DNA from: Gerris lacustris
Lineage: Eukaryota; Arthropoda; Insecta; Hemiptera; Gerridae
NCBI GenBank assembly: GCA_951217055.1
Contig: OX578277.1
Span: forward strand, 13,880,411 to 13,944,410
DNA length: 64,000 bases
Reading direction: 5' to 3'
Numbering within the stretch: position 1 is the stretch's first letter; every line of letters starts with the position of its first letter. The notes under the pieces were generated by a model, which was given only the letters and a program-made list of their open reading frames with translations, was not told where the DNA came from and made no database searches. Below, piece after piece: positions 1 to 11,269 of this stretch. The position numbers and the translations under genes are program-made.

Positions 1-941
1 CTGCTTACATTCTTATGTAATGATAAAAATCAGTGGCGCAACCACTCATGGAGGGCTTAGTCTACTGCTAAAGAGCTTTCTCTCTCTTTTTGCTTAAATT
101 CTTATGTAATGAAATTTATACATTATTTTTATTTATTTGATTATTTGAATTTTGACAGATGTAAACAAAAATTTGACGTTCAACAAAAGTATCTCACTAA
201 TTAATAATTGTGTTGGCTATAACTTTTAAACTAATTATTAGAATTTCACCTGTTTTTTTTTTTTTTTATATTTGTTCCTTATTTTTTAACGGTTCCAACG
301 ATATGCTATAAGTCAAAAAAGATTTTATACTTTCGGTATTATTAACCGTCAATACAGAGAGGAACATTCGTGACAAATTTAAACTTGATCGGACCCCTTT
401 TTGATTTTGTTTAAATTTTTGCGGGATTTTTTGAATGGCACAACTAGAAGTAAGGACCCATTTTGGCACTTTTATATAAAAGGGCCCCCACTTTTTTTTA
501 ATCTAATATACTTTCGGACAACCGAATACACACTTTTTTTTATATAAAAGTGTGATATTCCTTTGTACCAAAGCATATTGGACTGAATACCCCTTTGTCT
601 TAATAGGTAGTTAAACTAAGGGATATATTTTCTATACAAAAAGGAGGCCCATTTCTACGAGTACCCTGATTTTTCCCAAGTTTTGGGAACTACAATGATA
701 TCATACACACTTACAGACGTCATGTTGAAAACACCCAAAACGGATAATTCAGTTGAAATCTCTAAAACAAAAAAAAAGTTTGGGTAAAAACATAAGGTTT
801 TCTTGATCATCCCTTTAGATGCCTTTAAAGGAATCTCCATCGCGAAATTCGTCACACCGAAATTAGATTCCAATAGACTAGTATCTCTAAATATACATGG
901 ATTTTATTTTTATTTATTTATATTTTTTTATTTTGTTTCAG
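1..941. other. AT-rich intronic sequence, no gene seen
   Basis: No convincing coding sequence is visible. It probably belongs to the intron upstream of the exon at 942. A short dispersed repeat at about 540-630 (a phrase beginning GTGATATTCCTTTGT) recurs near 28705 and 32043. The open frame running into 942 from 803 is only the in-frame extension of the exon back through its acceptor site. Confidence 0.5.
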
Positions 942-990
942 GCATGTTGATTGACGACGTAAACATGGATTTGGTTTCTTTGGAAAAGAG
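942..990 (+). CDS. Internal exon a of a coiled-coil protein
   Basis: This is a 49-base exon with a pyrimidine-rich acceptor (TTTTGTTTCAG ending at 941) and a consensus donor (GTAAGC at 991). The first two bases complete a codon, then 15 codons follow (MLIDDVNMDLVSLEK), and the last two bases (AG) need one more base. The next exon supplies A, giving Arg. The heptad-like spacing of Leu, Val and Met suggests the start of a coiled coil. The ATG at 944 could be a start codon, but the good acceptor before it argues for an internal exon. I do not recognise the protein family with confidence. Confidence 0.72.
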
Positions 991-2364
991 GTAAGCAAAA
1001 TATTCAATTCAAAAATAAAAAATAAAGGTCGAGTGACAGCTAACGGAGCCAAAAGTATAACTATGGAAAAAATGCTAAACAGCAAAACAATTCTGCATTG
1101 CTGGCGAAGCAAACATCACAAATTTAAGGGATTTTAAAGTATGACACTGTCCAAAGAATTGTTAAAGCCGGGTTTACACGATCCAAGTAACTTTAATCAA
1201 ATCCACTTGGTCCAAGTGTTTGTGGAACTTTGAAGTAAGGTTTACATGATTCAGGTAGAATTTGTAATTTTTTAATTTTATTTTCTTCAAAATAAAATTT
1301 GTATAAACTTTTGTCATATAATTTGAAGCCATGAAAATTAAAATTACATTTTTCTAATAGGAAATTTTGTCAGCTTTACAACGGTGCCAGACATTTTATT
1401 CTAGCTTTTATACTTTTGGTGCAATAAGCATTTTTATGAGCAAAGGTATGTAATAAAATCACGAAATTTGATTTAGTGGGAGAACGGTTAAGATTTGACC
1501 CATAGCTTATACAGTGTTTTTTGTAGCCGTTGAGACGTAGAGAACAACCTACTTCATTTTTTCACATATATCGCCAGGCACCCTGTATATAACCTTCAAG
1601 ATAAACAAACCACAGCACAACCTCACATCTTTGTCATTTATTGACAGCTCTTTCTCATAATTTGTCAGGTGGGCGCCATTTTTGTTTTCATCAAAGTCTA
1701 CTTGCATAAAAAAAAGTTGGGGCACATCCAACTCAACTTGGATGTCCAAGATGACTTGGATACTCTGTTGACACGATTCAAGAAGCGTCAAAGCTGATTT
1801 TGTCCAAATATACTTGGATAAAGAAAAACCTTGGGAAAATCTTCCCATTACAATAAGATTTAATAGTTTTAAAAACCCTTCATTTTGAGCTGTTTGTTTA
1901 ACTAGCAACACATGGCTGTTTTGCAATTAATCACTGGCCATACTTGTGGCCCATTGTGCTTTACCTCGACCAATAAAATACATAAACGATTCAAAAGAAA
2001 CTGTCTCTCCACGTAAAACAATACTTGATCCCAATATTACTTTTTCATTTATCAAAGGACTTTTCGACCTTTACAAGTTTATTATCAGTACTGATTAAAG
2101 AAGAGCTAGAGTCTAATTTTGGTTTACGATGTAATGAAGACTCAATTCACGAATTATTTTACTAATAAAACTCTAGTTTTCCATGGGAAGTGCTAAAAGT
2201 AGAATGTAGGCCTGAAGCTGGGTTCATATTTTGGGCTATATAGATAAAGATGACAATCCTTTATAAAAATTCAATACATCAAACATCAATTCAATGCTTA
2301 TTAAATTCATTGACATCTTATGTTGATATCTTTAGAATACATTTTTCTATAAACACAACATTTC
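991..2364. other. Intron sequence with possible transposon ends
   Basis: No exon is seen. From about 1166 a phrase typical of DNA-transposon ends (GCCGGGTTTACACGATCC) begins a stretch in which CTTGGAT and its complement recur several times up to about 1820, but no matching right end is found. At 1536-1590 there is a phrase ending ACCCTGTATA that recurs at 36955-37010, so it is a dispersed element end. Confidence 0.4.
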
Positions 2365-2800
2365 TTTTGCTTCCGAGCTTACCGAAGGTAACGGAAGCTG
2401 TGTGATCGTTCTGAAGAACGAAAAAATGTTAGGTCTCCGATTTCAAAAATTCCAAGACAGAAATCCGTTTCAGACATCAGGGAACATTTTTGGTTCCGTG
2501 TCTGTCTGTCGGTCTGTCGTTCAATTTTTGCGAACCACCATATCTTAAAAACACGTCTAATTTTAATGAAATTTGGGTGGTAGGTCATAAGTAGCCCATT
2601 GTTGGTCCCATATAAGTTTCAACCTTCTGCGCTTATTTGTTTGTCATCCACATGCTCACAAACATACATTTATTTACAGCTATATCTTTATAAGTAATCA
2701 TCTGATTTTTATGAAATTTTTATGGTTTGTCGAAAGTAGCCTGCAGATAACACCTGCCTAATATCAACCTTCTGCGCACTTTAAATCGTGCTAAATTAAT
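2365..2800 (+). repeat. Dispersed repeat family B, copy 1
   Basis: It opens with a short inverted repeat (GCTTCCG ... CGGAAGC), continues with a second hairpin around TTCTGAAGAACGAA, and reaches a (TGTC)n tract and the phrase AATGAAATTTGGGTGGTAGG. The same order of blocks occurs at 18334, 27695 (reverse), 34776 (reverse) and 36551. A matching end phrase, AAGCTATGTGCCAC, lies at about 4003-4016, so the full copy may extend that far. It has no coding capacity. A Helitron-like non-autonomous element is possible but unproven. Confidence 0.65.
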
Positions 2801-4337
2801 ATGTCTTATATTATAAAGCCGCATGGCTTACTGACTCACTGACTGACATTAATGTTTACCCACTTCCAGAAGAGCTAGAGAATTGTGGTTAGCGCCATTC
2901 GACGCGCAACGTCCATATTGTGAACCAAAATAATTATACAAAGTTCACTTTTCCCCCTCCTTCCCCCCTTAAAAAAATAAAAATGGGTGACTTGATTTTT
3001 AAGCTGGTTTGTAAGCTTATTGCGGCTAAACGGTAAGTTGTATTAGAAAATGGATAGCACAAGTGGTGACTGATTTTAAAAGATCTACAACTTTAGTCCT
3101 ATGAGTTTTTGTCGTATCATCATCGGTTGTACCCTAGATTAGATGGTGATAATTTTGTTATTTTTTGGTTTTATTATTTTCCATTTTTGTCTTTGAATGG
3201 CCATAGTTTCTATAATAGTTGGCCGATTTTATTTCTGATTACGGCGATTGAATCTCACACTAATGCTCTTTAAATTGAGTATATTTTATTTCATTAGTTC
3301 ATCCTACTTGCTGAGAACATGAGAGTAAACTTTTTCCCGTGCGCCGTGTCACGTGACCACTTTTTTTTGTTTTTAATATTGTGTCGTATATCATTTTAAA
3401 GGCCTTGATATGTACATTAAAGCTATTTTATTTGTTGATTTTTTAAAAAATTTGTACATATACTTTTGTACCGATTTATAATTTTGTTGTAGGTTAAAGG
3501 GTTTTAATACTTTTTTGATATTAGGTTTTTTATTTATTAGGTTGGTTTTTTATTTTATTTATGTATTTATTAGTTAAATGAATGCCCTTTTGTATTGTTT
3601 GTTTTTTAAAAATATAAATTAGTACCTCAGAGTACAGGGGTACAAATGTTAAAGTTAATCTTTTATAATATGATGTATATCGTTGAAAAGCTCTTGCATA
3701 GTAGATTAATTTTTGTTATATTCTATTTTGTGTTATTTTTAGTTTTGAGGGGGGTAAAATAAAAAAAAACTGTTTATACAGCGGTTTCTACGATTTGGTT
3801 GCAGTTTTATATTTGTTTATTTTATATGTTATTAATTATATGTGCTCTAACTTTTGGTGCTTGTTGGAGGCTTTGTTTCTCCAACAAATGTTTAAATTTC
3901 TTCAACTTTATTAAATATTTACTGGAACAGAGCCGCGCCGTTCCAACTTTTTGATTATGTTTATTAAGGTATGTTTCATAATTTGGTCTTTTCTTTGCGA
4001 GGAAGCTATGTGCCACATTAATTGGCAGAGTATTTTTTATTATAACACTAGGAATATAATAATATATTATTTAAACTAAGTTAAAAGAAGAAAACTAGAA
4101 TTCAAAAGAATAATTTTAACATGATCAAAACCGTACTATGAAATATATATTAAACCAATAATAATATTTAATAATATATATTATTGAAATACAATAATTT
4201 AAAAGGACTTTTTCTGTAGTCTGTAGGGTAGTTAACAAATAGGACGAGTTCGTTAACCAGCATAATCAGCCCAGCCCTATCAAGGTGGAGACCATTTATA
4301 AGTTTGTTTTAGCTATAAATGTTGAGCCATTTTTTTT
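2801..4337. other. AT-rich intron sequence
   Basis: No gene or clear element is seen apart from the family B end phrase near 4003-4016. The stretch 4020-4330 is very AT-rich and passes without a recognisable boundary into the satellite. Confidence 0.4.
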
Positions 4338-7300
4338 CATAATGACGTGAAATGAATGTCTTCATATCCATTTTTGTACTTGGTCCAAACCAAACGCAAT
4401 GAAACTATGTGGTACAGTTTCAAACACTTTTTTCATAATGACGTGAAATGAATGTCTTCATATCCATTTTTGTACTTAGTCCAAACCAAATGCAATGAAA
4501 CTATGTGGTACAGTCTCAAACAATTTTTTCATAATGACGTGAAATGAATGTCTTCATATCCATTTTTGTACTTAGTCCAAACCAAACGCAATGAAACTAT
4601 GTGGTACAGTTTCAAACACTTTTTTCACAATGACGTGAAATGAATGTCTTCATATCCATTTTTGTACTAAGTCCAAACCATACGCAATGAAACTATGTGG
4701 TACAGTTTCAAACACTTTTTTCATTATGACGTGAAATGAATGTCTTCATATCCATTTTTGTACTTGGTCCAAACCAAACGCAATGAAACTATGTGGTACA
4801 GTTTCAAACAATTTTTTCATAATGACGTGAAATGAATGTCTTCATATCCATTTTTGTACTTAGTCCAAACCAAACGCAATGAAACTATGTGGTACAGTTT
4901 CAAACAATTTTTTCATAATGACGTGAAATGAATGTCTTCATATCCATTTTTGTACTTAGTCCAAACCAAACGCAATGAAACTATGTGGTACAGTTTCAAA
5001 CACTTTTTTCACAATGACGTGAAATGAATGTCTTCATATCCATTTTTGTACTAAGTCCAAACCATACGCAATGAAACTATGTGGTACAGTTTCAAACACT
5101 TTTTTCATTATGACGTGAAATGAATGTCTTCATATCCATTTTTGTACTTGGTCCAAACCAAACGCAATGAAACTATGTGGTACAGTTTCAAACAATTTTT
5201 TCATAATGACGTGAAATGAATGTCTTCATATCCATTTTTGTACTTAGTCCAAACCAAACGCAATGAAACTATGTGGTACAGTTTCAAACAATTTTTTCAT
5301 AATGACGTGAAATGAATGTCTTCATATCCATTTTTGTACTTAGTCCAAACCAAACGCAATGAAACTATGTGGTACAGTTTCAAACACTTTTTTCACAATG
5401 ACGTGAAATGAATGTCTTCATATCCATTTTTGTACTAAGTCCAAACCATACGCAATGAAACTATGTGGTACAGTTTCAAACACTTTTTTCATTATGACGT
5501 GAAATGAATGTCTTCATATCCATTTTTGTACTTGGTCCAAACCAAACGCAATGAAACTATGTGGTACAGTTTCAAACAATTTTTTCATAATGACGTGAAA
5601 TGAATGTCTTCATATCCATTTTTGTACTTAGTCCAAACCAAACGCAATGAAACTATGTGGTACAGTTTCAAACAATTTTTTCATAATGACGTGAAATGAA
5701 TGTCTTCATATCCATTTTTGTACTTAGTCCAAACCAAACGCAATGAAACTATGTGGTACAGTTTCAAACACTTTTTTCATAATGACGTGAAATGAATGTC
5801 TTCATATCCATTTTTGTACTTAGTCCAAACCAAACGCAATGAAACTATGTGGTACAGTTTCAAACAATTTTTTCATAATGACGTGAAATGAATGTCTTCA
5901 TATCCATTATTGTACTTAGTCCAAACCAAACGCAATGAAACTATGTGGTACAGTTTCAAACACGTTTTTCATAATGACGTGAAATGAATGTCTTCATATC
6001 CATTTTTGTACTTAGCCCAAACCAAACGCAATGAAACTATGTGGTACAGTTTCAAACAATTTTTTCATAATGACGTGAAATGAATGTCTTCATATCCATT
6101 TTTGTACTTAGTCCAAACCAAACGCAATGAAACTATGTGGTACAGTTTCAAACACTTTTTTCATAATGACGTGAAATGAATGTCTTCATATCCATTTTTG
6201 TACTTAGTCCAAACCAAACGCAATGAAACTATGTGGTACAGTTTCAAACAATTTTTTCATAATGACGTGAAATGAATGTCTTCATATCCATTATTGTACT
6301 TAGTCCAAACCAAACGCAATGAAACTATGTGGTACAGTTTCAAACACGTTTTTCATAATGACGTGAAATGAATGTCTTCATATCCATTTTTGTACTTAGC
6401 CCAAACCAAACGCAATGAAACTATGTGGTACAGTTTCAAACAATTTTTTCATAATGACGTGAAATGAATGTCTTCATATCCATTTTTGTACTTAGTCCAA
6501 ACCAAACGCAATGAAACTATGTGGTACAGTTTCAAACACTTTTTTCATAATGACGTGAAATGAATGTCTTCATATCCATTTTTGTACTTAGTCCAAACCA
6601 AACGCAATGAAACTATGTGGTACAGTTTCAAACAATTTTTTCATAATGACGTGAAATGAATGTCTTCATATCCATTATTGTACTTAGTCCAAACCAAACG
6701 CAATGAAACTATGTGGTACAGTTTCAAACACGTTTTTCATAATGACGTGAAATGAATGTCTTCATATCCATTTTTGTACTTAGCCCAAACCAAACGCAAT
6801 GAAACTATGTGGTACAGTTTCAAACAATTTTTTCATAATGACGTGAAATGAATGTCTTCATATCCATTTTTGTACTTAGTCCAAACCAAACGCAATGAAA
6901 CTATGTGGTACAGTTTCAAACACTTTTTTCATAATGACGTGAAATGAATGTCTTCATATCCATTTTTGTACTTAGTCCAAACCAAACGCAATGAAACTAT
7001 GTGGTACAGTTTCAAACAATTTTTTCATAATGACGTGAAATGAATGTCTTCATATCCATTATTGTACTTAGTCCAAACCAAACGCAATGAAACTATGTGG
7101 TACAGTTTCAAACACGTTTTTCATAATGACGTGAAATGAATGTCTTCATATCCATTTTTGTACTTAGCCCAAACCAAACGCAATGAAACTATGTGGTACA
7201 GTTTCAAACAATTTTTTCATAATGACGTGAAATGAATGTCTTCATATCCATTTTTGTACTTAGTCCAAACCAAACGCAATGAAACTATGTGGTACAGTTT

Positions 7301-7602
7301 CAAACACTTTTTTCATAATGACGTGAAATGAATGTCTTCATATCCATTTTTGTACTTAGTCCAAACCAAACGCAATGAAACTATGTGGTACAGTTTCAAA
7401 CAATTTTTTCATAATGACGTGAAATGAATGTCTTCATATCCATTATTGTACTTAGTCCAAACCAAACGCAATGAAACTATGTGGTACAGTTTCAAACACG
7501 TTTTTCATAATGACGTGAAATGAATGTCTTCATATCCATTTTTGTACTTAGCCCAAACCAAACGCAATGAAACTATGTGGTACAGTTTCAAACACTTTTT
7601 TC
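4338..7602. repeat. 96-bp satellite array, 34 monomers, two higher-order patterns
   Basis: The phrase GACGTGAAATGAATGTC recurs every 96 bases from 4344 to 7512, giving 34 head-to-tail monomers. Diagnostic variants repeat every fourth monomer, so the higher-order unit is 384 bp. In the left block (monomers starting at about 4632, 5016, 5400) one monomer has CACAATG, ACTAAG and CCATACG together, and the next has CATTATG with ACTTGG. In the right block (about 5880, 6264, 6648, 7032, 7416) one has CCATTATTG and CACGTTTTT, and the next has TTAGCCC. Read on the minus strand, the last monomer continues the hAT transposase reading frame at 7604 without a break. Each monomer frame ends in a stop after about 20 codons. 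Confidence 0.95.
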
Positions 7603-7603
7603 A

Positions 7604-7837
7604 GATCGGTTGCGCATGAGATTTCAATTGCATTATCAACTTCTTGTTCACTAAGATTTAACATTTCTTCCTTTTCAATTTCGACAGAAAAAGGATATTT
7701 TTAATCCACATATTATTTGAAGGAATATACGGAAAGTAGTCTTTAAAACTATTTATTAGCTCCGTAAGATGTTCTTGAATTGAAACTGATGGTGTTTCTA
7801 GATGTAAATCTCCTTCATCATAGTTTTCATGGGTTTC
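7604..7837 (-). pseudogene. hAT (Buster/FAM200-like) transposase C-terminal fragment
   Basis: Minus-strand translation gives a segment of the hAT C-terminal region: a helix with LTELINSFKDYFP, then WIKN followed after a frameshift by PFSVEI, and NLSEQEVDNAIEISCATD. This order (SF-x-YFP, W-I-x-N-PF, then a Leu/Glu helix and S-C) is typical of Buster-type and domesticated FAM200/ZBED5-type transposases. At least one frameshift lies near 7698 in an A-rich run. The next residues, LKKVFETVPHSF, are already inside the adjoining satellite. The N-terminal domain and most of the catalytic core are missing. Confidence 0.75.
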
Positions 7838-8088
7838 AAAAAATGTATATGTAATGTTCCAAAAAATTTAAAATGTCTTCATTAAATTAATAAAGAAAAT
7901 ACCTTTTTTTTCTAAGATAGGTTTAAATAAAAATATTTATTGATAATAATTTCATTTTAATTTTTATAATAGAACACCAAATATTTAACCGAAAACATTT
8001 TTTTCATATTTTTACATTGTTTTCGCGCCCCGTCAAAAATTTTTTACGACCCGGTGCCGGGTAGTGACCCACATTTTGGGAAACGCTG
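7604..8088 (-). mobile_element. hAT element remnant with one terminal inverted repeat
   Basis: Read on the minus strand, the element starts at 8088 with CAGCGTTTCCCAAAATGTGG, a typical hAT end. About 250 bases of AT-rich sequence follow, then the transposase fragment and then the satellite. The eight bases outside the end (8089-8096, GTCTAGCC) match the target site of the hAT element at 31070. No second end is found near 4338, so the other side is lost or was replaced when the satellite expanded. Confidence 0.7.
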
Positions 8089-8164
8089 GTCTAGCCCAAT
8101 CCATTCTCAAGATTGTAAATAGCGAAAGAAGAAGCGTTAGAAGAATTTCTTAATTTAGTTATTT

Positions 8165-8509
8165 GGTTTATTTGTTTCTCATATAAAGAGAAAGTATTGT
8201 GATGGCGCGAAAATTAATTTTGAAATTTTGATGGATTTACACGCTTAAGTCCTCGAAGTCCAAAATAAGTAGTTTTTTTAAAAAAAAGTCTGTCTGTGCA
8301 AACGCCTAGAGCGTAAACTACTGGGCCAATTTTGACGAAATTTGGCATAAATGTTCAGACAAATCATTTCCCGAGGTGATATTGAGAAATGACTTTTTGC
8401 TCCAAATTTGGGGGCGCTATCCCCCAAAAACTTTGAAAAAAACGTGAAAGAAGTATTTCTCGAAAACGGTTCCGAAGATTTTAATTTAAAAAATTCAAAA
8501 ATGCAGTCC

Positions 8510-8559
<50 letters not shown>

Positions 8560-8770
8560 AACGATATAAGCCGTTTTTCAAGGAAAAATATAGTTCCTGA
8601 GTAAATAGCTTTAAACGCGGCTGGGTTCGATTCCCCGCCGAGGAGGTTATTTTTATGATAAATTTTGATAAAATGTTCAATAGTAATTAAATGTACACAC
8701 AAAAACTAATAAATGGAAAACACTGGGCTAAGTAATTATGTAATTGTCTGAGTTTTCTCGGACCGATTTT
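8165..8770 (+). repeat. Dispersed repeat family A, copy 1
   Basis: The marks of family A occur in order: AAGTATTGTGATGGCGCG, a GGATTTACACG block, CTGTCTGTG, ATTTTGACGAAATTTGGCAT, a GGGGGCGCTA block, CTCGAAAACGGTTC, a GGGTTCGATTCC box and GTCTCGGACCGATTTTTT. The same order is found at 24452, 38395 and 46790. A pure run of A occupies about 8514-8556 in this copy only. The GGTTCGATTCC box resembles the B box of an RNA polymerase III promoter, so a SINE-like origin is possible, but I see no good A box. Confidence 0.75.
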
Positions 8771-8899
8771 TTTGCGTTTAAAAAGAATAACTATGATTTT
8801 TTCGTTGATTTGTTTAAAAAAAAAATAGGGGAGGGGATACGAAAAACGCCATTTTCAAGGACACATGACACAAAGATGAATAGGTTATTAACCAATTAT

Positions 8900-9016
8900 T
8901 ATGTGATTAGTACACATACCACATCTGTAAAGTTTCAAATTTTTGTGCTACTTTTACTATGTGATTAGTACACATACCACATCTGTAAAGTTTCAAATTT
9001 TTGTGGTACTTTCGGA
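8900..9016. repeat. 58-bp tandem duplication
   Basis: A phrase starting ATGTGATTAGTACACATACC occurs at 8901 and again at 8959, so a block of 58 bases is present twice in direct order with one or two differences. Confidence 0.85.
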
Positions 9017-9035
9017 GATCAGATGCGTCATACAG

Positions 9036-9110
9036 ACATACATACCGACAGGCAAGCGTAGGAATGTATAAGGGTCCTCGTTTTTGCCTACGGACCTTAA
9101 CAAAGAGGTA
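9036..9110 (-). repeat. Fragment of dispersed repeat family E
   Basis: The reverse complement carries the GTAGGCAAAAACGAGGACCC phrase of the repeat at 46857-47172, which there reads GCAGGCAAAACCAAGGACCC. It is a short piece only. Confidence 0.5.
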
Positions 9111-9374
9111 AGAGGAGAAGGTTTCATTAAGGTTTGAAGCGGCACCGCGATAAAGTTGGTCTGGAACTAACTTTTCACGCGACAGCCATCGATTAATCAG
9201 GCCGCGCGGCGTTCCACGAGCTGTGAAACAGCTTCCGTAATAGGAACAGACTTATAAAGAAAGTTTGAAAGCAGCTTTGAAAATGCTATAGAGCTTCCAA
9301 AGTCAGCATTGATTATGGACGACCTTATATTGAACAATGAAAGAGACGACCTACGAGAGAGAGCGCCTATCAAA
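9111..9374. other. Unassigned sequence
   Basis: This is less AT-rich than its surroundings, with no coding sequence or element that I recognise. Confidence 0.4.
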
Positions 9375-9755
9375 CCCGAGTGGACCAAGGATAGAAATAA
9401 TCTTTAACCATCAGATTAAGTGGACCAATGGAAGAACAGAAGAATCAAAGTGGTGATGCCATACTCCAGTATGCTTTACCAAATTACTCATGAGTAGACC
9501 TATGAGAGACATCAGCTTAGCCATCCTAAGAGGACCAAAGATGGGAGTAAACCCGAGTGGACCAAGGATAAAAATAATCTTTAACCATCAGATTAAGTGG
9601 ACCAATGGAAGAACAGAAGAATCAAAGTGGTGATGCCATACTCCAGTATGCTTTACCTAATTACTCATGAGTAGACCTATGAGAGACATCAGCTTAGCCA
9701 TCCTAAGTGGACCAAAGATAGGAGTAAGCCCGAGTGGACCAAGGATAGAAATAAT
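9375..9755. repeat. 177-bp tandem repeat, two copies plus a partial
   Basis: The phrase CCCGAGTGGACCAAGGAT occurs at 9375, 9552 and 9729, a regular spacing of 177 bases. The first two units are almost identical. The third is cut off by the SINE that follows. Confidence 0.9.
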
Positions 9756-9756
9756 A

Positions 9757-10022
9757 ACTAGTAGTAGTAGTAGTAAGGTACGGGTAGGACGAACCACTTG
9801 TTGGAACCTAGCAATTAGGCCTTCATTCGGGCCCTATTTACTATAGCCCCGGCAGAGAGTTCCAGCCACTTCACACCATCATACCTCTGTACATTGTACC
9901 GCCAAAGCGAGTATGATGAGCCATGTAAATCAGAGTATCACGGCGAGGGATTGAACCCCGACCTCCTGATCCATTGATGGTTGAGCAGACGTGGTTTTAC
10001 CCACACGGTCACTCTAGCTCCC
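9757..10022 (-). mobile_element. tRNA-derived SINE, copy 1
   Basis: On the minus strand it begins GGGAGCTAGAGTGACC, carries a degenerate A box and a B box (GGTTCAATCCC), then a conserved body, and ends in a CTACTACTACTAG tail. The body matches the SINE at 48304-48594. GAAATAATA-like sequence on both sides (near 9747 and 10025) could be the target-site duplication. It is transcribed, if at all, by RNA polymerase III and depends on a LINE partner that I do not see here. Confidence 0.8.
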
Positions 10023-10352
10023 TTGAAATAATTAATAACCACCTAATTAAATGAACCAATAAACGAACCGAAGAATCAAAGCGATAATGCACCATTAAGT
10101 TTAACTTAACCTCACTCTATTGCTATGTGTGATCGTGGCTCTTGTACTACGATGAATGTTGTATAAATAACTTCACAATCATTTTTTCAATAGGGTACGT
10201 CCAGAGAGCACAATGATTCCAATTCAAACTCAGATTCCGAAAGCAAGCACATGTTATGTCGGCTTGAGAAAAGCAGTTTGTGACCAGGGTGGAAGTAGAC
10301 AGAGACAGATTCCATTTTCATAATCATAGATAAAGTAAAACATCCATTAACT

Positions 10353-10432
10353 ACTGAAGGGACCAATCAAAAGTGGTCACTGAAGGGGCTAATCAAAAGT
10401 GGTCACTGAAGGGGCCAATAAAAGTGGTCACT
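10353..10432. repeat. Short tandem repeat, three units
   Basis: The phrase ACTGAAGGGGCCAATCAAAA with AGTGGTC recurs three times with small changes, about 26-28 bases apart. Confidence 0.7.
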
Positions 10433-11229
10433 ATAAGCAGGTTGTTACATTACCCAATTTAGGAAAAAATAAAGATTACAGGGGAACCAAAATAAGTGAT
10501 ACGCTTGACCAGGTGGTCAAAAGTGACTACCTTACACGGATGGTCATGTTGCAACGCGTTGGTAGGTCCTTTATTTAGAGGAAGTAGAGGGATATGTTGC
10601 CTGCTTCCATTGCAGTTAAAGAGGGGTGGGTGGAATCCCGCTTAAACTGCTATGATCAATTCTCGTGCCTTGAATCTGAATTAGAATCGGTATCAGCAGA
10701 ACCTTCTACTTTATTCTCCGATATTTTACTTTCATCTTCATTATACACCTTCACAACATCCAAATGTCTACACTACGTATATTATTAAGGGAAAGAAACA
10801 GATTTTAATCAAGCAAAACAATTAAATACTTCTAAAACAAACAACCTATGCTTATCCTTATCCTATGCCTATGGTAATGGTTTCCCTCGTCTCTGTTATC
10901 TGTTATTGAACGTCCTAAATAAATAAACTTCCTTGCTTCCTCAATACCTCTCTTTAGACAAATCCCTTTAACAACAACTTCAACTCAATGTTATTATTGT
11001 ATATTTCAATGATTATTATCATTCTTAATCCTATTTTCATAACATTTCCGTAAAATCTATTATTTAATCCTCAGTATTACTTTATTTAATTTCCTTTATA
11101 ATCATTAAAGATTTTTAAAGGAATTTGAAACTTACCTTTATTTCAATAAGGATTCAATAGTTTTTATAAATATTTTTGTTTGGGATCATCCGTCTAAATT
11201 ATTTTATGAGATAACGTTCGTGAGATAAA
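10433..11229. other. Intron sequence, nothing recognised
   Basis: Open frames here are short and show no domain or splice context. I see no repeat relation to other parts of the window. Confidence 0.35.
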
Positions 11230-11269
11230 AATAAGTCGGGCGATACTTTGCGAGATACAGTTTAGGATG

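Noticed and set aside
4338..7602. CRISPR-like appearance (regular repeats)
   Set aside because: The repeats abut with no unique spacers, the period is a constant 96 bases and the genome is eukaryotic. It is a satellite.
9197..9388. Small minus-strand frame in the less AT-rich stretch
   Set aside because: No domain, no splice context, and it overlaps the start of the 177-bp tandem repeat.
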